Shown here: piece by piece, positions 25,219-33,888 of the stretch
How the letters are laid out: every line of letters begins with the position of its first letter
Numbering within the stretch: position 1 is the first letter of the stretch
Assembly: GCA_035297145.1 (NCBI GenBank)
Contig: DATGZN010000040.1
Location: 1 to 64,000 of the forward strand
Direction: 5' to 3'
DNA: 64,000 bases
From: QHXW01 sp035297145
Lineage (GTDB): Bacteria > Acidobacteriota > Terriglobia > Bryobacterales > Bryobacteraceae
Made by a program: the position numbers and the translations under genes
Notes under the pieces: model-generated
What the model saw: only the letters and a program-made list of their open reading frames with translations
Database searches by the model: none
What the model was told of the DNA's origin: nothing

Positions 25219-26022
25219 ATGGCCATGATAGAGGCAGCTCAATCGGTCAAACAGGCGCACCTCCTGGTGGCGGATGAGGTCTGGGTGGCGCTGGCGATGC
25301 TTCATCAAAAGCACCGTCAGCGCACCTCCTTTTCGGCGAAAGAGATCCTCGATCAGGTGAAGTTGGAGCGGGCGTATCCGGACTTGCGCGCCGGCGTACA
25401 AGCCCACATCTATTTGCACAACGTCGCCAACGTGGAGCCGAATTCGGCGCGGTATCGAATGTCGTTCAAGCTCGAAGACGACACCTATCGCTTGTACAGG
25501 CCTGGTGATGCGGCTCATCCTTTACGGAAGGGGAAAACGGCTCCTCGCCGCAATGAGTTGCCCGAGAAGTATCACCGGCTACTGGATTGGTACGAGCACG
25601 AATATTGCGCCGGCACACAAGAGGAAAAAACCGGCGATAGCTGGTTCGATGAGATGTGGGGCCTGGGAAAACACATCTGGGCCGGCATTGACGCCGACAA
25701 ATACGTGGCCAGCCTTCGGGAGGATTGGGAACCGAGGTCCGAGTCTCGGGAGGAAAGCGCCTGGAAGCGCATTAAAGATCATCAGGGAGAGGAATTCCGC
25801 ACTGTCAGAGGCTTACCCTTCACGTATGAGGTCGAGGGAGATAGCGGAATCTGGTTCCACCGTGACGGGAGCAAGATCAATAAGCGGCTTGGCCGCTGCG
25901 ACGTGGAGAAGGCGCTGTGCCGCTGCCCACTCGAAAGTACGGTGCAGATCCGTGACTGCTTTGATCCCGCGTATTTGTTCGCGCTCTTGATGGATGCACG
26001 TATCCGTGGCGGTGACTGGTAA
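25219..26022 (+). CDS. Candidate antitoxin fusion: winged helix + VapB-like tail + extra domain
   Basis: 267 residues, upstream of a PIN toxin by 8 bp. Three parts: residues 18-95, a winged-helix domain of the DUF7669 kind (VWVALAMLHQKHRQRTSFSA, YRMSFK, YRLYRPGD), with a conserved LPEKYHRLLDWYEHEYC at 114-130; residues 147-170, GLGKHIWAGIDADKYVASLR, which looks like the toxin-binding end of VapB antitoxins (GKxxWxxxxxDxYVxxLRxxW); and residues 190-263, a domain with GLPFTYEVEG and DPAYLFALLMDARIR seen in uncharacterised bacterial proteins. ATG at 25225 is an alternative start. The antitoxin role is inferred from order and the central motif. Confidence 0.6.
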   Translation: MAMIEAAQSVKQAHLLVADEVWVALAMLHQKHRQRTSFSAKEILDQVKLERAYPDLRAGVQAHIYLHNVANVEPNSARYRMSFKLEDDTYRLYRPGDAAHPLRKGKTAPRRNELPEKYHRLLDWYEHEYCAGTQEEKTGDSWFDEMWGLGKHIWAGIDADKYVASLREDWEPRSESREESAWKRIKDHQGEEFRTVRGLPFTYEVEGDSGIWFHRDGSKINKRLGRCDVEKALCRCPLESTVQIRDCFDPAYLFALLMDARIRGGDW

Positions 26023-26030
26023 GGGTTCCG

Positions 26031-26456
26031 ATGGCGTTCGTTTTCTGGGACACGAATCTTTTCATTTACCTATTGGAAGGGAACGCGGAGTTTGGCGAAA
26101 GCGTGCGGAGCCTCGGCCAACGTATGGAGGCTCGACGAGATTGCCTGGTAACAAGCGCGCTGACAATCGGAGAGATTCTCGTCAGACCTTTGCGAGAGAA
26201 CGACACCGAAACCGCTGAACGCTACCTCAGGATGTTCCAAAGGCCCGAAGTCCAAATCACCACCTTCGATCCGAAGGCGGCGCAACATTACGCCCGCGTG
26301 CGTCGCGACTCCACTATTAAAGTTCCTGACGCCATCCAGCTTGCCTGCGCGGCCTCCACAGGCGTCGATCTCTTCATCACCAACGATGACCGGCTCAGCC
26401 GCAAGAACATTCCTGGCATCAACTTCATCACCAGCCTGGCGCGGGCGCCGATCTAG
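26031..26456 (+). CDS. PIN-domain toxin (VapC-like)
   Basis: 141 residues, a complete PIN domain: Asp7 in VFWDTNLFIY, Glu48 in TIGEIL, Asp100 in VPDAIQLACAA and Asp119 in FITNDDRL, the four acidic residues that bind Mg2+ for RNA cleavage. It closely resembles the PIN protein at 44763-45188, with the acidic residues at identical positions. The start follows the upstream stop by 8 bp, consistent with a bicistronic toxin-antitoxin unit. The likely target is tRNA or rRNA as for known VapC, but this is not shown. Confidence 0.88.
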   Translation: MAFVFWDTNLFIYLLEGNAEFGESVRSLGQRMEARRDCLVTSALTIGEILVRPLRENDTETAERYLRMFQRPEVQITTFDPKAAQHYARVRRDSTIKVPDAIQLACAASTGVDLFITNDDRLSRKNIPGINFITSLARAPI

Positions 26457-26468
26457 GACGGGTCGGCT

Positions 26469-28511
26469 CTATCGCCCCTCGAGCGTATCGATATCGATAT
26501 AGGAATCCTGGGATGCAGGATCGTGGCGGCCGGTGGCGCGGATCTCCACCGTGTGGCGGCCGGGCGGCAAACCGCCGAACGCCGAACTCGTTTGCCATTC
26601 GAGCGTGGGACTGTAGAGGTCGATTACGCCTTTTGACACGCCATCAATGAAGATGGCTGCGAGCCCGCGATTGAAGGCCTTCGTATACCAGTACTGCAAT
26701 TCTGTACCTTCGAAAGAGAAGCGTGCTACAGCCGCGGGGTCATTGGTGTAGGTTAATGTTGCATTCGAAGCCTGCTCGAATTCCCCACGCATCCAGTTGC
26801 CTGCGTAAGTGATGCTCCAATTCGTGTCGTCGCACTTGGCGCATTTCCGCGCCGGCTCAATTTCTGGTTCGCACTGGCCTGCCACGAAACGGACATACAC
26901 TCTCGCGCCGTTGACCATCAGTTTGCTCACGCACAGGGATTGGCTCGCAGCGCCCGCCAGCATACGACTCGCGACCTCAGATTCACGCTGGATAGCGTCC
27001 GCCTGGGGCTGCTGACGCGCGTAGAAAACGGTTAGCGACGGCAGACGCTGCTCCCGGACACAACCGGCCAGATCGTGGAACAGAGCCTGGTCCGCCCAGT
27101 CCAGATTCCATCGCGCAAAATCACGCAGCAGCAGAAAGCTCTGATCCGCACGGGTCACGCGGTAAATATCGATAGCGGGAGCGTCCTGGCAGTGGCCGAC
27201 AAAATGCCAGCGCCAATCGTGATAATGAGTGAAAAAATTGATCAGGTTGAACTGATCGACGTACACGGCGGGAGGCGACGGAAAATCCCTGCGAAAACGG
27301 TTCATTTGCGCCGTGCCCAGTTCGGTATTGATCTTTGGATACTGCGCGAAAGCAAAGGACCACGCGCCGATCGTGACGGCACTGACGGAAAGTAACAGGG
27401 CGGTCGCCGGTCTGGGGTTCAGCGCCTCAGCGATGCGGTCCAATAGGATGCATCCGCAAAGAATCACGAACGGAAACAGGAAAAATTGTTGGCGCAGCTC
27501 ACCGCCATACGGGTACTTACCGAGCACGCCGCCCGCCACGATGATCGCGAGGAGCATGGCGCTGGTCAAGAGCGCTGCCGCAGCTCTGACATTCTCGGGC
27601 CGAGTGAGCCGCCTGATCAGGTAGACCAGCCAGGCAGCGGCGAGAATCATGGCCGTGAAGACCACATAGACGGTTATTCCGCCTGTCACTGGAAAAGGGG
27701 AGAACCAGTTAAAGAGGTCGTGACTGTTGCGGGTCAGGAAGACCCAGAGGGATTCGTGGCCGGACTGAAAATACCGCTTGTGGAGATGTCCTGCTACGAC
27801 GGCGTGGGGCTGGCCATGGGTCATGTAGACATATGCGAGCGCGGCCGCAATGGCACCGAAGGTGACTCCGTCCTGCGCCAGGCGCTTCCAGAGCTTGCGC
27901 CGGAACAGTGACACGTCGAAAAGCATGGCAGTTACAACACAGGCGCAGATGTAGAGGAACGCGCCATAGTGCGAGTAGCCGGCCAAGACGGCGTACAACG
28001 CGAAGAGGGCTCGCGACTTTATCGGCGTGTGAGCGGGTTCTGAAAGAACATCGAGAAAGTAATAAAAGGATACAAGGATTAAGAACACGCTCAGCATGTA
28101 GGAGCGCACTTCGCACGAAATGATGATCGAGGGCAAGGCCACGCCATAGGCCAGCGCCGCGACCACGGGTGTGTATTGGTAGACCGAAAGCCGCTCGGCT
28201 ATTTTTCCGGTGACAAACACCGCCGCGATTCCGGTGAGCAGCGAGATGGCGCGGTACACCAGGGGCGTGCGGCCGAACCAAATCGCCACCTTCAGCAAGA
28301 GATAGAACAGGGGCGGATGAAAGTTGGACTGGTACTCCTTGTAAAACTGATGCCAATCATCCTGCATGGCGATGAACACATGCCAATAGCCGTCGTATTC
28401 GATGAACTGGGTCGCGCCGAGATAGATCCGCGGAATTGCCGCCAGTAGCGAAATGGCAAGCAGCCACCGATTGAGCGGCTGGCGGAGGATGGGCACGGAA
28501 CGCGCCTCCAT
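26469..28511 (-). CDS. GT-C-type membrane glycosyltransferase-like protein
   Basis: 680 residues from ATG 28511, whose A is shared with the TGA of the symporter gene (TGATG), so reinitiation is likely. The N-terminal half has about ten membrane helices; the first outer loop has IEYDGYWHVFIAMQDDW with Asp-Gly-Tyr and NFHPPLFYLLLKVAIW, typical of PMT_2/ArnT-like glycosyltransferases using lipid-linked donors. The C-terminal 200 residues are soluble and beta-rich (FEGTELQYWYTKAFNRGLAA, ...GVIDLYSP, ...RHTVEIRATG), resembling a carbohydrate-binding jelly roll. Envelope glycosylation is the general inference. Confidence 0.75.
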   Translation of the reverse strand: MEARSVPILRQPLNRWLLAISLLAAIPRIYLGATQFIEYDGYWHVFIAMQDDWHQFYKEYQSNFHPPLFYLLLKVAIWFGRTPLVYRAISLLTGIAAVFVTGKIAERLSVYQYTPVVAALAYGVALPSIIISCEVRSYMLSVFLILVSFYYFLDVLSEPAHTPIKSRALFALYAVLAGYSHYGAFLYICACVVTAMLFDVSLFRRKLWKRLAQDGVTFGAIAAALAYVYMTHGQPHAVVAGHLHKRYFQSGHESLWVFLTRNSHDLFNWFSPFPVTGGITVYVVFTAMILAAAWLVYLIRRLTRPENVRAAAALLTSAMLLAIIVAGGVLGKYPYGGELRQQFFLFPFVILCGCILLDRIAEALNPRPATALLLSVSAVTIGAWSFAFAQYPKINTELGTAQMNRFRRDFPSPPAVYVDQFNLINFFTHYHDWRWHFVGHCQDAPAIDIYRVTRADQSFLLLRDFARWNLDWADQALFHDLAGCVREQRLPSLTVFYARQQPQADAIQRESEVASRMLAGAASQSLCVSKLMVNGARVYVRFVAGQCEPEIEPARKCAKCDDTNWSITYAGNWMRGEFEQASNATLTYTNDPAAVARFSFEGTELQYWYTKAFNRGLAAIFIDGVSKGVIDLYSPTLEWQTSSAFGGLPPGRHTVEIRATGRHDPASQDSYIDIDTLEGR

Positions 28512-29737
28512 CACGCCTCCGTGGCTTGGGTTTGTGTGGAGAAATCGACGCCTTCCCAGCGAGCGACCACAGCCGATGCCAGGCAATTACCCAGCACGTT
28601 CACCGAAGTGCGCGCCATGTCGAGGACGGCATCGACTCCCAGCAGCACGGCGACTCCTTCCATCGGCAGGTGAAAGGTCGAGAGAGCGCCGGCCAGCAGC
28701 ACCAGAGACTGGCGGGGGACGCCGGCCACCCCCTTGGTTGTCAGCATCAACATCAGCATCATGAGAAGTTGCTGGCCGAGTGACAAATGGATGCCCGCAG
28801 CCTGCGCGACAAACACGGATGCGAGCGATAAGTAGAGCGTCGATCCGTCAGCGTTGAAGCTGTAGCCGGTGGGTATCACAAAAGCCACGATGTGCGGCGG
28901 GACGCCGAATCGCTCCATGTTTTCGAGAGCAAGCGGCAGCGCGGCTTCGCTCGAAGAAGTCGAGAAGGCAAGGAGAAACGGCGCGCGCACCGCCCGATAG
29001 AACGCGCCCGCGGGAATGCGGAACAGCATTACGATCGATCCGAGTACCAGCGTCACGAACACGAACTGCGCTGCGTACATGGTGAGTACCAGCTTGCCCA
29101 GTCCGAGCAGCACACTGGAACCCTTGCTGGCCACCGTAACCGCGATGGCCGCTGCCACACCAAACGGCGCCAGGTACATGACGTAGTTCGTATAGCGGAA
29201 CATCACCTGCGCGAGCGATTCGCAGAACGCGACTACTGGTTTCGCCTTCGCGCCGATGGCTGCACAAGCCGCTCCGAACAGAAATGAGAACACCACAATC
29301 TCGAGCACATCGCCTCGCGCCATGGCATCGATGATGCTCGACGGAAACACGTGCTCGATAACTGTCCCGGCGCTTTGCTGATTTTGCGGCAGAGCGGCCT
29401 CTCCGGACGGCGTCAGCGTCATACCCGCTCCCGGCCGCACCAGGTTCACCGCCGCGAGGCCAAGGAACAGCGCCACGGTGGTGACGGCTTCAAAGTACAC
29501 GATGGCCTTCAGGCCGATACGGCCCATGCGCTTCAGGTCGCCTGAACCCGCGATGCCGTAGACCAGCGTCCCGAAGATCAGCGGCGCAATGATGGAGCGG
29601 ATGAGCCGCAAGAAAATGTTACTGACTGGCGAAAGGCGCGCGGCAAAGCCGGGAGCCGCGATGCCCAGCGCAATTCCCACGGCCATTCCAATGAAGATCC
29701 ACGCGGTGAGCGAGAGCCGCCTCACCGTTCTCCCCAT
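28511..29737 (-). CDS. gltP: Dicarboxylate/amino acid:cation symporter (DAACS family)
   Basis: 408 residues from ATG 29737, which lies inside the 3' end of nadK (16 bp overlap). Family marks: eight helices, RLIRSIIAPLIFGTLVYGI, the serine-rich re-entrant loop FSTSSSEAALPLALENMERF, GYSFNADGSTLYLSLASVFV (usual NMDGT is NADGS), and a late helix with RTSVNVLGNCLASAVVARWE carrying the substrate-binding Asn/Arg region. It takes up glutamate, aspartate or C4-dicarboxylates with H+ or Na+. The exact substrate is not deducible; the symbol is a family label. Confidence 0.88.
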   Translation of the reverse strand: MGRTVRRLSLTAWIFIGMAVGIALGIAAPGFAARLSPVSNIFLRLIRSIIAPLIFGTLVYGIAGSGDLKRMGRIGLKAIVYFEAVTTVALFLGLAAVNLVRPGAGMTLTPSGEAALPQNQQSAGTVIEHVFPSSIIDAMARGDVLEIVVFSFLFGAACAAIGAKAKPVVAFCESLAQVMFRYTNYVMYLAPFGVAAAIAVTVASKGSSVLLGLGKLVLTMYAAQFVFVTLVLGSIVMLFRIPAGAFYRAVRAPFLLAFSTSSSEAALPLALENMERFGVPPHIVAFVIPTGYSFNADGSTLYLSLASVFVAQAAGIHLSLGQQLLMMLMLMLTTKGVAGVPRQSLVLLAGALSTFHLPMEGVAVLLGVDAVLDMARTSVNVLGNCLASAVVARWEGVDFSTQTQATEA

Positions 29738-30585
29738 TTGAGTTTTTGGCGCAGCACATCGAAGAAGAGCATGTTTGGCGGCCGGACGAGCATGAGCGTG
29801 TGCTGCGAGCTGCGGCAAATAATCTGATCATCTTTCTGCAACGGTTCGCCGATCTGCCCATCGATTGTGAGAAATGCCGCGTCGCCCTCTGCCTGGCAGA
29901 TGATGCGAATGACGCTCGAATCTGGCACGATTACTGGACGATTGGTCAGCATGTGCGGGCAGATGGGCGTCAGGCAGATGGACGCCACTGAAGGGAAGAT
30001 GATGGGGCCGCCCGCGGATAGTGAGTACGCCGTCGAGCCGGTCGGCGTCGCCACGATGAGGCCGTCGGCTTTGTAACGGCACACGAACATCTGGTCCACG
30101 TGTGCGTCCAGATCGATCATGCGCGCGATCGCGGATTTCGTGATTACCACGTCGTTGAGGGCTTCATATTCGCCGACCACATTCCCCTCGCGCACGAGTT
30201 GGCCGTGCAGCAGCTTGCGCTTGCCAATGCGATGCTCGCCACGGAAGGCGCGTTCCAGGTCGGGAAAGAACGAGTCGACCGTGATGGCCGTGAGAAAGCC
30301 CAGTCCGCCGAGATTCACAGGGAACAGCGGGACCTCCCGGCCTCCGATGGCCCGTGCGGCGGAGAGCAAGGTGCCGTCGCCGCCGAGCACAATCACGAGA
30401 TCCGCGCCCTCGGGGATTTCCGCGCGAGACATCGCTCCGCTCGTGCCCGCATACACGGCGGTTTCTTCGTCATATCGAATGCTGATGCCGCGCCCCCGGA
30501 GCCACGCCATCAGTTTCGGAACCAACTCAGCGGCGGCCGGCACACCGGGCTTCGAGAGGATTCCGACTGTTCTAATGTCGGGCAT
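29722..30585 (-). CDS. nadK: NAD kinase
   Basis: 287 residues. The signature GGDGT is at 68-72 (LVIVLGGDGTLLSAAR). Also visible are PLFPVNLGGLGFLTAIT, the ALNDVVITKSAIARM block, YKADGLIVATPTGSTAYSLS and GGPIIFPSVASICLTPICPH. It phosphorylates NAD to NADP with ATP and is the cell's only NADP source. It overlaps tlyA by 14 bp and the symporter gene by 16 bp. Confidence 0.96.
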   Translation of the reverse strand: MPDIRTVGILSKPGVPAAAELVPKLMAWLRGRGISIRYDEETAVYAGTSGAMSRAEIPEGADLVIVLGGDGTLLSAARAIGGREVPLFPVNLGGLGFLTAITVDSFFPDLERAFRGEHRIGKRKLLHGQLVREGNVVGEYEALNDVVITKSAIARMIDLDAHVDQMFVCRYKADGLIVATPTGSTAYSLSAGGPIIFPSVASICLTPICPHMLTNRPVIVPDSSVIRIICQAEGDAAFLTIDGQIGEPLQKDDQIICRSSQHTLMLVRPPNMLFFDVLRQKLKWGER

Positions 30586-31294
30586 AAAGCAGAAATTCCT
30601 TGTTTCCTTCGGCGCCGAGAATGGGACTCTCCATAATACTGGTCTCGAAACCCAGGATCTTCACGGCATCCTCCACGCGCGCGCAGGATTCGCGATGCAG
30701 CTCCGGGTCCCGCACGATGCCGCCTTTTCCAACATGTCCCTTTCCCACTTCAAACTGCGGTTTGACGAGTATAACCATCCTGCCATCGGAGCGCAAAAGG
30801 GGGACTGCCGCCGGCAATATCAGAGTCACGGAAATGAAGCTCACGTCGAATGTGGCGAGGGCCACGGGTTCGCCAATCTCTTTATATTGCAAATAGCGTG
30901 CGTTGATTCCCTCGTGCACAACCACCTGCGGATCGTTGCGCAGTTTCCAATCGAGCTGGCCTGAGCCGACGTCCACCGCGTGGACGCGCGCGGCGCCGCG
31001 CTGCAGCAGGCAGTCTGTAAATCCGCCCGTGGAGGAGCCGACGTCGAGGCACACGCAGCCGGTCACATCAATGCCAAATCCATCCAACGCCGCCGCCAAC
31101 TTCACGCCGCCGCGGCTCACATAAGGCGGCTTGCCGCTGATTTCGATCGCGCTCGCGGCATCTATGGCGTGCCCCGGCTTTGACGCCTTTTGGCCGTCTA
31201 CGGATACTTCGCCGGCCATGATCAGCGCCTGCGCCTTTTCGCGGGACTCGGCCAGACCGCGCTCGACCAACAGGCGATCGAGCCGCTGCTTCAT
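30572..31294 (-). CDS. tlyA: TlyA-family rRNA (cytidine-2'-O)-methyltransferase
   Basis: 240 residues from ATG 31294, which overlaps the ispA stop as ATGA; the frame extends to 31378 inside ispA without conservation. An S4 RNA-binding domain at about 1-60 (MKQRLDRLLVERGLAESREK) is followed by a linker and an FtsJ/RrmJ-type SAM domain with CLDVGSSTGGFTDCLLQRGA, AVDVGSGQLDWKLR, FDVSFISVTLILP and VILVKPQFEVGKG. TlyA 2'-O-methylates 16S and 23S rRNA. Length is normal. Confidence 0.93.
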   Translation of the reverse strand: MKQRLDRLLVERGLAESREKAQALIMAGEVSVDGQKASKPGHAIDAASAIEISGKPPYVSRGGVKLAAALDGFGIDVTGCVCLDVGSSTGGFTDCLLQRGAARVHAVDVGSGQLDWKLRNDPQVVVHEGINARYLQYKEIGEPVALATFDVSFISVTLILPAAVPLLRSDGRMVILVKPQFEVGKGHVGKGGIVRDPELHRESCARVEDAVKILGFETSIMESPILGAEGNKEFLLYARH

Positions 31295-32175
31295 GACTTG
31301 CGCTGCACGATGAGATCTGCCAGCTCGCCGAGGCGCCGGGCGCGGTCCCCGAAAATAGCCAGCGCCTGATGGGCACACTCGCGCTCGCGCTCCGCCATGC
31401 GGTGCGATTCTTCCAGCCCATATACAGCAGGGAAGGTGATCTTATGCTGCTGGGCGTCCTTGCCCGCAGTCTTGCCCAGGGCTTCGCTCGATTCCTCGAC
31501 GTCGAGGATGTCGTCCACAATCTGGAACGCAAGACCTACGTGCTCGCCGAAACGCGAAATGTCTTCGAGCTGCCGCGCGTCCGCACCAGCGTAGATGGCT
31601 CCCATGCGCACACTGGCCCGCAGCAGGGCTCCGGTTTTCGCACGGTGGATGGCCTCGAGCAACTGCGCGTCCGGCGGCTTGCCCTCGCCTTCGAGATCCG
31701 CCACCTGGCCGCCGATCATGCCGCCCACCGTGCCCGCAGCCGTGGCCAGTTCCGCGATCACCCGCGTCTTGCGATCGTCCGGCACACCATCCATCTTCGC
31801 GAGTGTTTCAAACGCCAGGGTGAGCAGTGCGTCACCCGTGAGGATGGCCATCGCTTCGCCAAAGACTTTGTGCGACGTCAGCTTACCGCGGCGGTAATCG
31901 TCGTTATCGAGCGCCGGCAGATCGTCGTGAATCAGCGAATACGTGTGAATGAATTCCAGCGCGCACGCCGCCGTCTCGATGCCTCGCGGCGCATCGCAAA
32001 TGGCGCGCGCGGCTTCCAGGCACAGCACTGGCCGCACGCGCTTGCCACCCGCGAACAGGCTGTAGCGCATGGCGCGATGCAGCATCTCCGGCGGAACGGT
32101 TTCACTGGGAACCAGCCGGTCGAGTTCGCGGTCGATAAGCTGCTGCTGCCGCGCCAGGTGCTCGCTGAAACTCAT
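31291..32175 (-). CDS. ispA: Short-chain polyprenyl diphosphate synthase (IspA-like)
   Basis: 294 residues. First aspartate-rich motif DDLPALDNDD (84-93), preceded by FIHTYSLIH; substrate residues GGKRVRP (43-49); second motif FQIVDDILDVEESSE. The Thr-Tyr-Ser before the first motif and the two-residue insertion inside it (Pro-Ala) match bacterial farnesyl/geranylgeranyl diphosphate synthases. It condenses IPP with DMAPP/GPP, downstream of the DXP pathway represented here by dxr. It overlaps xseB upstream by 4 bp. Confidence 0.92.
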   Translation of the reverse strand: MSFSEHLARQQQLIDRELDRLVPSETVPPEMLHRAMRYSLFAGGKRVRPVLCLEAARAICDAPRGIETAACALEFIHTYSLIHDDLPALDNDDYRRGKLTSHKVFGEAMAILTGDALLTLAFETLAKMDGVPDDRKTRVIAELATAAGTVGGMIGGQVADLEGEGKPPDAQLLEAIHRAKTGALLRASVRMGAIYAGADARQLEDISRFGEHVGLAFQIVDDILDVEESSEALGKTAGKDAQQHKITFPAVYGLEESHRMAERERECAHQALAIFGDRARRLGELADLIVQRKS

Positions 32176-32420
32176 GCTTTGTCGGGACGGAACGGCTCGG
32201 CCTGCATTTTGCCGTCTTTGCGGATGAGCATTTCGACGCGCGTTTCCGCATTTTCGAGCTGCTTGCGGCAGGCCTCGCTGAGCGCCATGCCCTTCTCGAA
32301 CAACTCGAGCGAGCGTTCGAGCGGCAGATCACCGGCCTCGAGTTCCTTGACGACTTTCTCCAGTTCGTCGAGCGAAGCTTCGAAGCTTTCCGCAGGCTGG
32401 GCGGGATCGTCAGGCATCAA
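32172..32420 (-). CDS. xseB: Exodeoxyribonuclease VII small subunit
   Basis: 82 residues with the family core: SFEASLDELEKVVKELEAGD, LPLERSLELFEKGMALSEAC, two amphipathic helices. XseB binds XseA to form ExoVII, which degrades single-stranded DNA. The large subunit gene is not in the window; upstream of xseB is a divergent gene, so xseA must be encoded elsewhere. xseB next to ispA is a common bacterial arrangement. First gene of the overlapping run ending at 26469. Confidence 0.93.
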   Translation of the reverse strand: MMPDDPAQPAESFEASLDELEKVVKELEAGDLPLERSLELFEKGMALSEACRKQLENAETRVEMLIRKDGKMQAEPFRPDKA

Positions 32421-32471
32421 TATATTTTATCCTAGGGTTGCGCGCCGGCATCAGCTCGCAGCGGAGGGCGA

Positions 32472-32768
32472 ATGTTTGTCTGTATATGGGAGTTTCGGGT
32501 CACCGCAGGGTCCGAGCGGGATTTCGAACGCATCTATGCGCAGGACGGCGACTGGGCGCGGCTTTTTCGACTGTCGCCAGAGTATGAAGGCACAGAGCTG
32601 TATCACGATCTCGCCGATGGTCGACGGTACCTGACCATCGACCGATGGCAATCGAAGGCGGCTTTTCACACTCTGAAGAATTGTTGGCGCGACGAATACG
32701 TGACGTTGGATGGCCGCTGCAGTTGCCTGATCGACTCCGAGCGCTTGATTGGAGAAATTGAGTCGTGA
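32472..32768 (+). CDS. Small ABM-type (dimeric alpha/beta barrel) protein
   Basis: 98 residues, MFVCIWEFRVTAGSERDFER, then LFRLSPEYEGTELYHDLADG and YLTIDRWQSKAAFHTL, the pattern of antibiotic-biosynthesis-monooxygenase (ABM) proteins: a ferredoxin-like dimer that may bind hydrophobic substrates or haem. The enzyme activity cannot be read from sequence. Divergent from xseB with a 51 bp spacer. Confidence 0.7.
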   Translation: MFVCIWEFRVTAGSERDFERIYAQDGDWARLFRLSPEYEGTELYHDLADGRRYLTIDRWQSKAAFHTLKNCWRDEYVTLDGRCSCLIDSERLIGEIES

Positions 32769-32803
32769 CGAGCGCCGGCGTTGATGCTCGCGCGACGTGA
32801 CCC

Positions 32804-33838
32804 CTACTTAATCCCCACCACCATCGAGTCCGGTCCCACCAAATGCTCGACTCTCATCTCGCGGAAACCTGCCTCTTTCATCCAGCCGATGCAATCCGCG
32901 CCCGTGTAGTCGAAGCCGCCTGGCGTCTCGATCAGCATATTGAGGCTCATCAATAAGCCGAACGCATTCTGCGACCGGTCATCATCAATGAGCGATTCGT
33001 ACACCACCACGGCGCCGCCCGCCGGCACAGCTTCGAACGCCTTCCTGAGGAGCATCTTCTTCTCGTCCAGATTCCAGTCGTGCAGGATGTGGCCCATCGT
33101 AATCACGTCGACCTTCGGCAAGGGGTCATTGAAGAAATTCCCCGGCGCGAAGCGCAGGCGTGCGTCCAGCCGATTCTGCTGTACGTAGTCCTCGAAAACC
33201 GGCCCGACTTCGGCCAGGTCAAAACCCAAGCCGGTCAGGTGTGGATTGTGGAGCGCGATCTGCACGGCCAGGTCGCCTTGCGCGGTTCCGACGTCGGCGA
33301 ATGTCTTGTATTGGCTCCACGGCACCTTTTGCGCGATCGCCATATTCGCACCGCGGCTGATGCCCGTCATGGCGCCGAGGAATTCCTTGAGCCGGGCGGG
33401 ATCCGCATAAAGCGCCTCGAACGGCGAAGGCCCTCCGTCGCGAGCTTCATTTTGTTGCCGGCCGGTGCGCAGCGCTTCTGTGAGGAGATTCCAGTGTCCA
33501 AATAGACGGTGGTTGGCCATCTCCAGGATGCCGCCGATGTAGCTCGGCTTGCGCTTGTCGAGATACAAATCCGTAGCCGGTGTGTTGGAGTATGTACCGT
33601 TCGAGCGTTGCAGGAAGCCCAGGGCAACCAGGGTGTCGAAGAAGTCGCGGGCGGATCGCGGGTGGAGCCCCATTCGGCCGCTCAAAGTGTCCAAGTCCTC
33701 GGCCTTCCTCGCCAGGTCAGTGAAAACACCCATCTCCACGGCACTCAGCAGCGTTTTCGACGCCCAGAATCCAAGGCCAACCTGCAGGATGTGGTCCGGT
33801 GTGGGGCGAGCGGTTTCGTTGGCTTGATGTGGCGTCAT
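32804..33838 (-). CDS. O-methyltransferase (plant-type/hydroxyneurosporene OMT family)
   Basis: 344 residues from ATG 33838. An N-terminal dimerisation/winged-helix domain (ILQVGLGFWASKTLLSAVEM, GRMGLHPRSARDFFDTLVAL, SNTPATDLYLD) precedes a SAM-binding domain (YKTFADVGTAQGDLAVQIAL, FDLAEVG, RLRFAPGNFFNDPLP) and the catalytic region MGHILHDWNLDEKKMLLRKA with the general-base His. Family members methylate hydroxyls of carotenoids, polyketides or phenolics; no cluster for such a product is visible. The small convergent ABM-type gene ends 35 bp away, which is suggestive of secondary metabolism but weak. Confidence 0.85.
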   Translation of the reverse strand: MTPHQANETARPTPDHILQVGLGFWASKTLLSAVEMGVFTDLARKAEDLDTLSGRMGLHPRSARDFFDTLVALGFLQRSNGTYSNTPATDLYLDKRKPSYIGGILEMANHRLFGHWNLLTEALRTGRQQNEARDGGPSPFEALYADPARLKEFLGAMTGISRGANMAIAQKVPWSQYKTFADVGTAQGDLAVQIALHNPHLTGLGFDLAEVGPVFEDYVQQNRLDARLRFAPGNFFNDPLPKVDVITMGHILHDWNLDEKKMLLRKAFEAVPAGGAVVVYESLIDDDRSQNAFGLLMSLNMLIETPGGFDYTGADCIGWMKEAGFREMRVEHLVGPDSMVVGIK

Positions 33839-33888
33839 AGGGAGAATATTGTCGCACTTTTGTGCTGTGCTATAAGTTAGGCCTAAGA

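Noticed and set aside
31369..32634. 421-codon plus-strand frame over ispA and xseB
   Set aside because: Antisense shadow; no RBS and no recognisable domain.
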